Positions 39,968 to 40,470 of a stretch of 40,470 nucleotides of DNA are shown piece by piece. Source of the stretch: Clostridia bacterium (lineage in GTDB: Bacteria; Bacillota; Sulfobacillia; RBS10-35; JAJYVM01); assembly GCA_027314765.1 (NCBI GenBank), contig DAHVAF010000327.1:1-40470 (forward strand). The letters are read 5' to 3'. How positions within the stretch are numbered: position 1 is the first letter of the stretch; the number at the start of each line of letters is the position of its first letter. The notes beneath the pieces are model-generated. The model worked only from the letters and a program-made list of their open reading frames with translations, made no database searches and had not been told where the DNA came from. The translations under genes were made by a program, and so were the position numbers.

Positions 39968-40470
39968 GTGCGCGGACCCAGCTATGAGCCCCTGACGCCG
40001 CTGACCCTGCTGGAGCGAACGGCGGACGTCTACCCCGAGCGGCTGGCGGTCGTCAGCGGCGAGGCCCGCTATGACTACGCAGCGCTGCGGGCGCGGGTCC
40101 ACCGGCTGGCGCGCGCCCTCCGGGTGGCGGGGGTCGGCGACGGCGACCGGGTGGCGGTCCTCTGCCCCAACAGCCCGCCGATCCTGGAGGCCCACTTCGG
40201 GGTACCGCTGGCCGGGGCGCTGCTCGTGGCCATCAACACGCGGCTCAACGGGCGCGAGGTGCGCCAGATCCTCGAGCACGCCGGCGCGCGCCTGCTCATC
40301 GCCGACCCAGGGCTCTGGCGTGAGGTGGCCGCCGAGTGCGCCGGGCTGCCCGAGTTGCGCGAGGTCGTGCTGGACTACGAGGCGTTCATCGCGGGGGTGG
40401 CGGAAGGGCGCGAGCCGCTGCCGGATGTGGACGAGCGCGGGCCCATCAGCATCAACTACACCAGCGGCAC
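39968..40470 (+). CDS. Acyl-CoA synthetase (AMP-forming), N-terminal part
   Basis: First 167 residues of an adenylate-forming ligase, cut by the window end. TPLTLLERTADVYPERLAVV, YDYAALRARVHRLARAL, GDRVAVLCPNSPPILEAHFGVPLAGALLVAINTRL and DVDERGPISINYTSGT are standard. The last motif is the start of the P-loop YTSGTTGxPKG. GTG 39968 has GAGGGGGGAG 5 nt upstream. It activates a fatty or aromatic acid as acyl-AMP then acyl-CoA; the chain type cannot be judged from this part. Confidence 0.9.
   Translation, partial: MRGPSYEPLTPLTLLERTADVYPERLAVVSGEARYDYAALRARVHRLARALRVAGVGDGDRVAVLCPNSPPILEAHFGVPLAGALLVAINTRLNGREVRQILEHAGARLLIADPGLWREVAAECAGLPELREVVLDYEAFIAGVAEGREPLPDVDERGPISINYTSG

Overview
This 40.5-kb window is very GC-rich chromosomal DNA, densely packed with about 36 genes on both strands. 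I see no rRNA, tRNA, CRISPR array, integrase or transposase. The backbone order miaB-mutS-mutL-(insert)-miaA followed by a SpoVK-type AAA ATPase, together with an S-layer-homology (SLH) protein and an endonuclease-type MutL, suggests a deep-branching high-GC Bacillota lineage (Symbiobacterium/Thermaerobacter/Sulfobacillus-like). Chloroflexota or a related high-GC phylum cannot be excluded. This placement is inference from gene content, because no marker search was possible.

Layout. 1-8 kb: asparagine synthetase, a large secreted SLH protein made of about ten beta-rich repeats, an ICMT-like membrane methyltransferase, a PfkB-family sugar kinase and an orphan extracytoplasmic oligopeptide/solute-binding lipoprotein. 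8-18 kb: the tRNA-modification and mismatch-repair block (miaB, mutS, mutL, miaA). It is interrupted between mutL and miaA by an opposite-strand accessory segment holding a broken SMP-30 gene, a small unknown protein, a HEAT-repeat protein and a VapBC toxin-antitoxin pair. A Fic-domain protein follows miaA. 18-26 kb: a MerR regulator coupled to a 14-TM drug exporter, an F420:NADPH oxidoreductase-like protein, and three tandem copies of an APC amino-acid permease, the middle one a 5'-truncated pseudogene. 26-30 kb: an apparent operon for 4-hydroxyphenylacetate breakdown (DapA-like class I aldolase, FAH-family isomerase/decarboxylase, HpaB oxygenase, HpaD extradiol dioxygenase). 30-34 kb: a diguanylate cyclase, an ArsR-VOC operon with an operator embedded in its promoter, the SpoVK-like ATPase and a GntR/FCD regulator. 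34-40.5 kb: a hydantoinase and two methyltransferases in a tightly overlapping operon, a decayed nucleotidyltransferase, a small GTPase coupled to a membrane protein, a seven-copy 57-bp tandem repeat, and the start of an acyl-CoA synthetase that runs off the window.

Themes. Start/stop overlaps of 1-8 nt are common, implying translational coupling. Several genes (merR, fic, vapB, SLH) have a promoter -10 box 7-17 nt before the start codon and no Shine-Dalgarno, suggesting leaderless or near-leaderless mRNAs. Other genes have strong GGAGG-type sites. Local tandem duplication is frequent (permease genes, mutS tail, hpaB/hpaD junction, the 57-bp array), and three genes are visibly decaying. No single obviously new defence or mobile system is present. 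The most unusual structures are the 57-bp array with the GTPase/membrane-protein locus around it, and the DapA-like aldolase in an aromatic catabolic operon.
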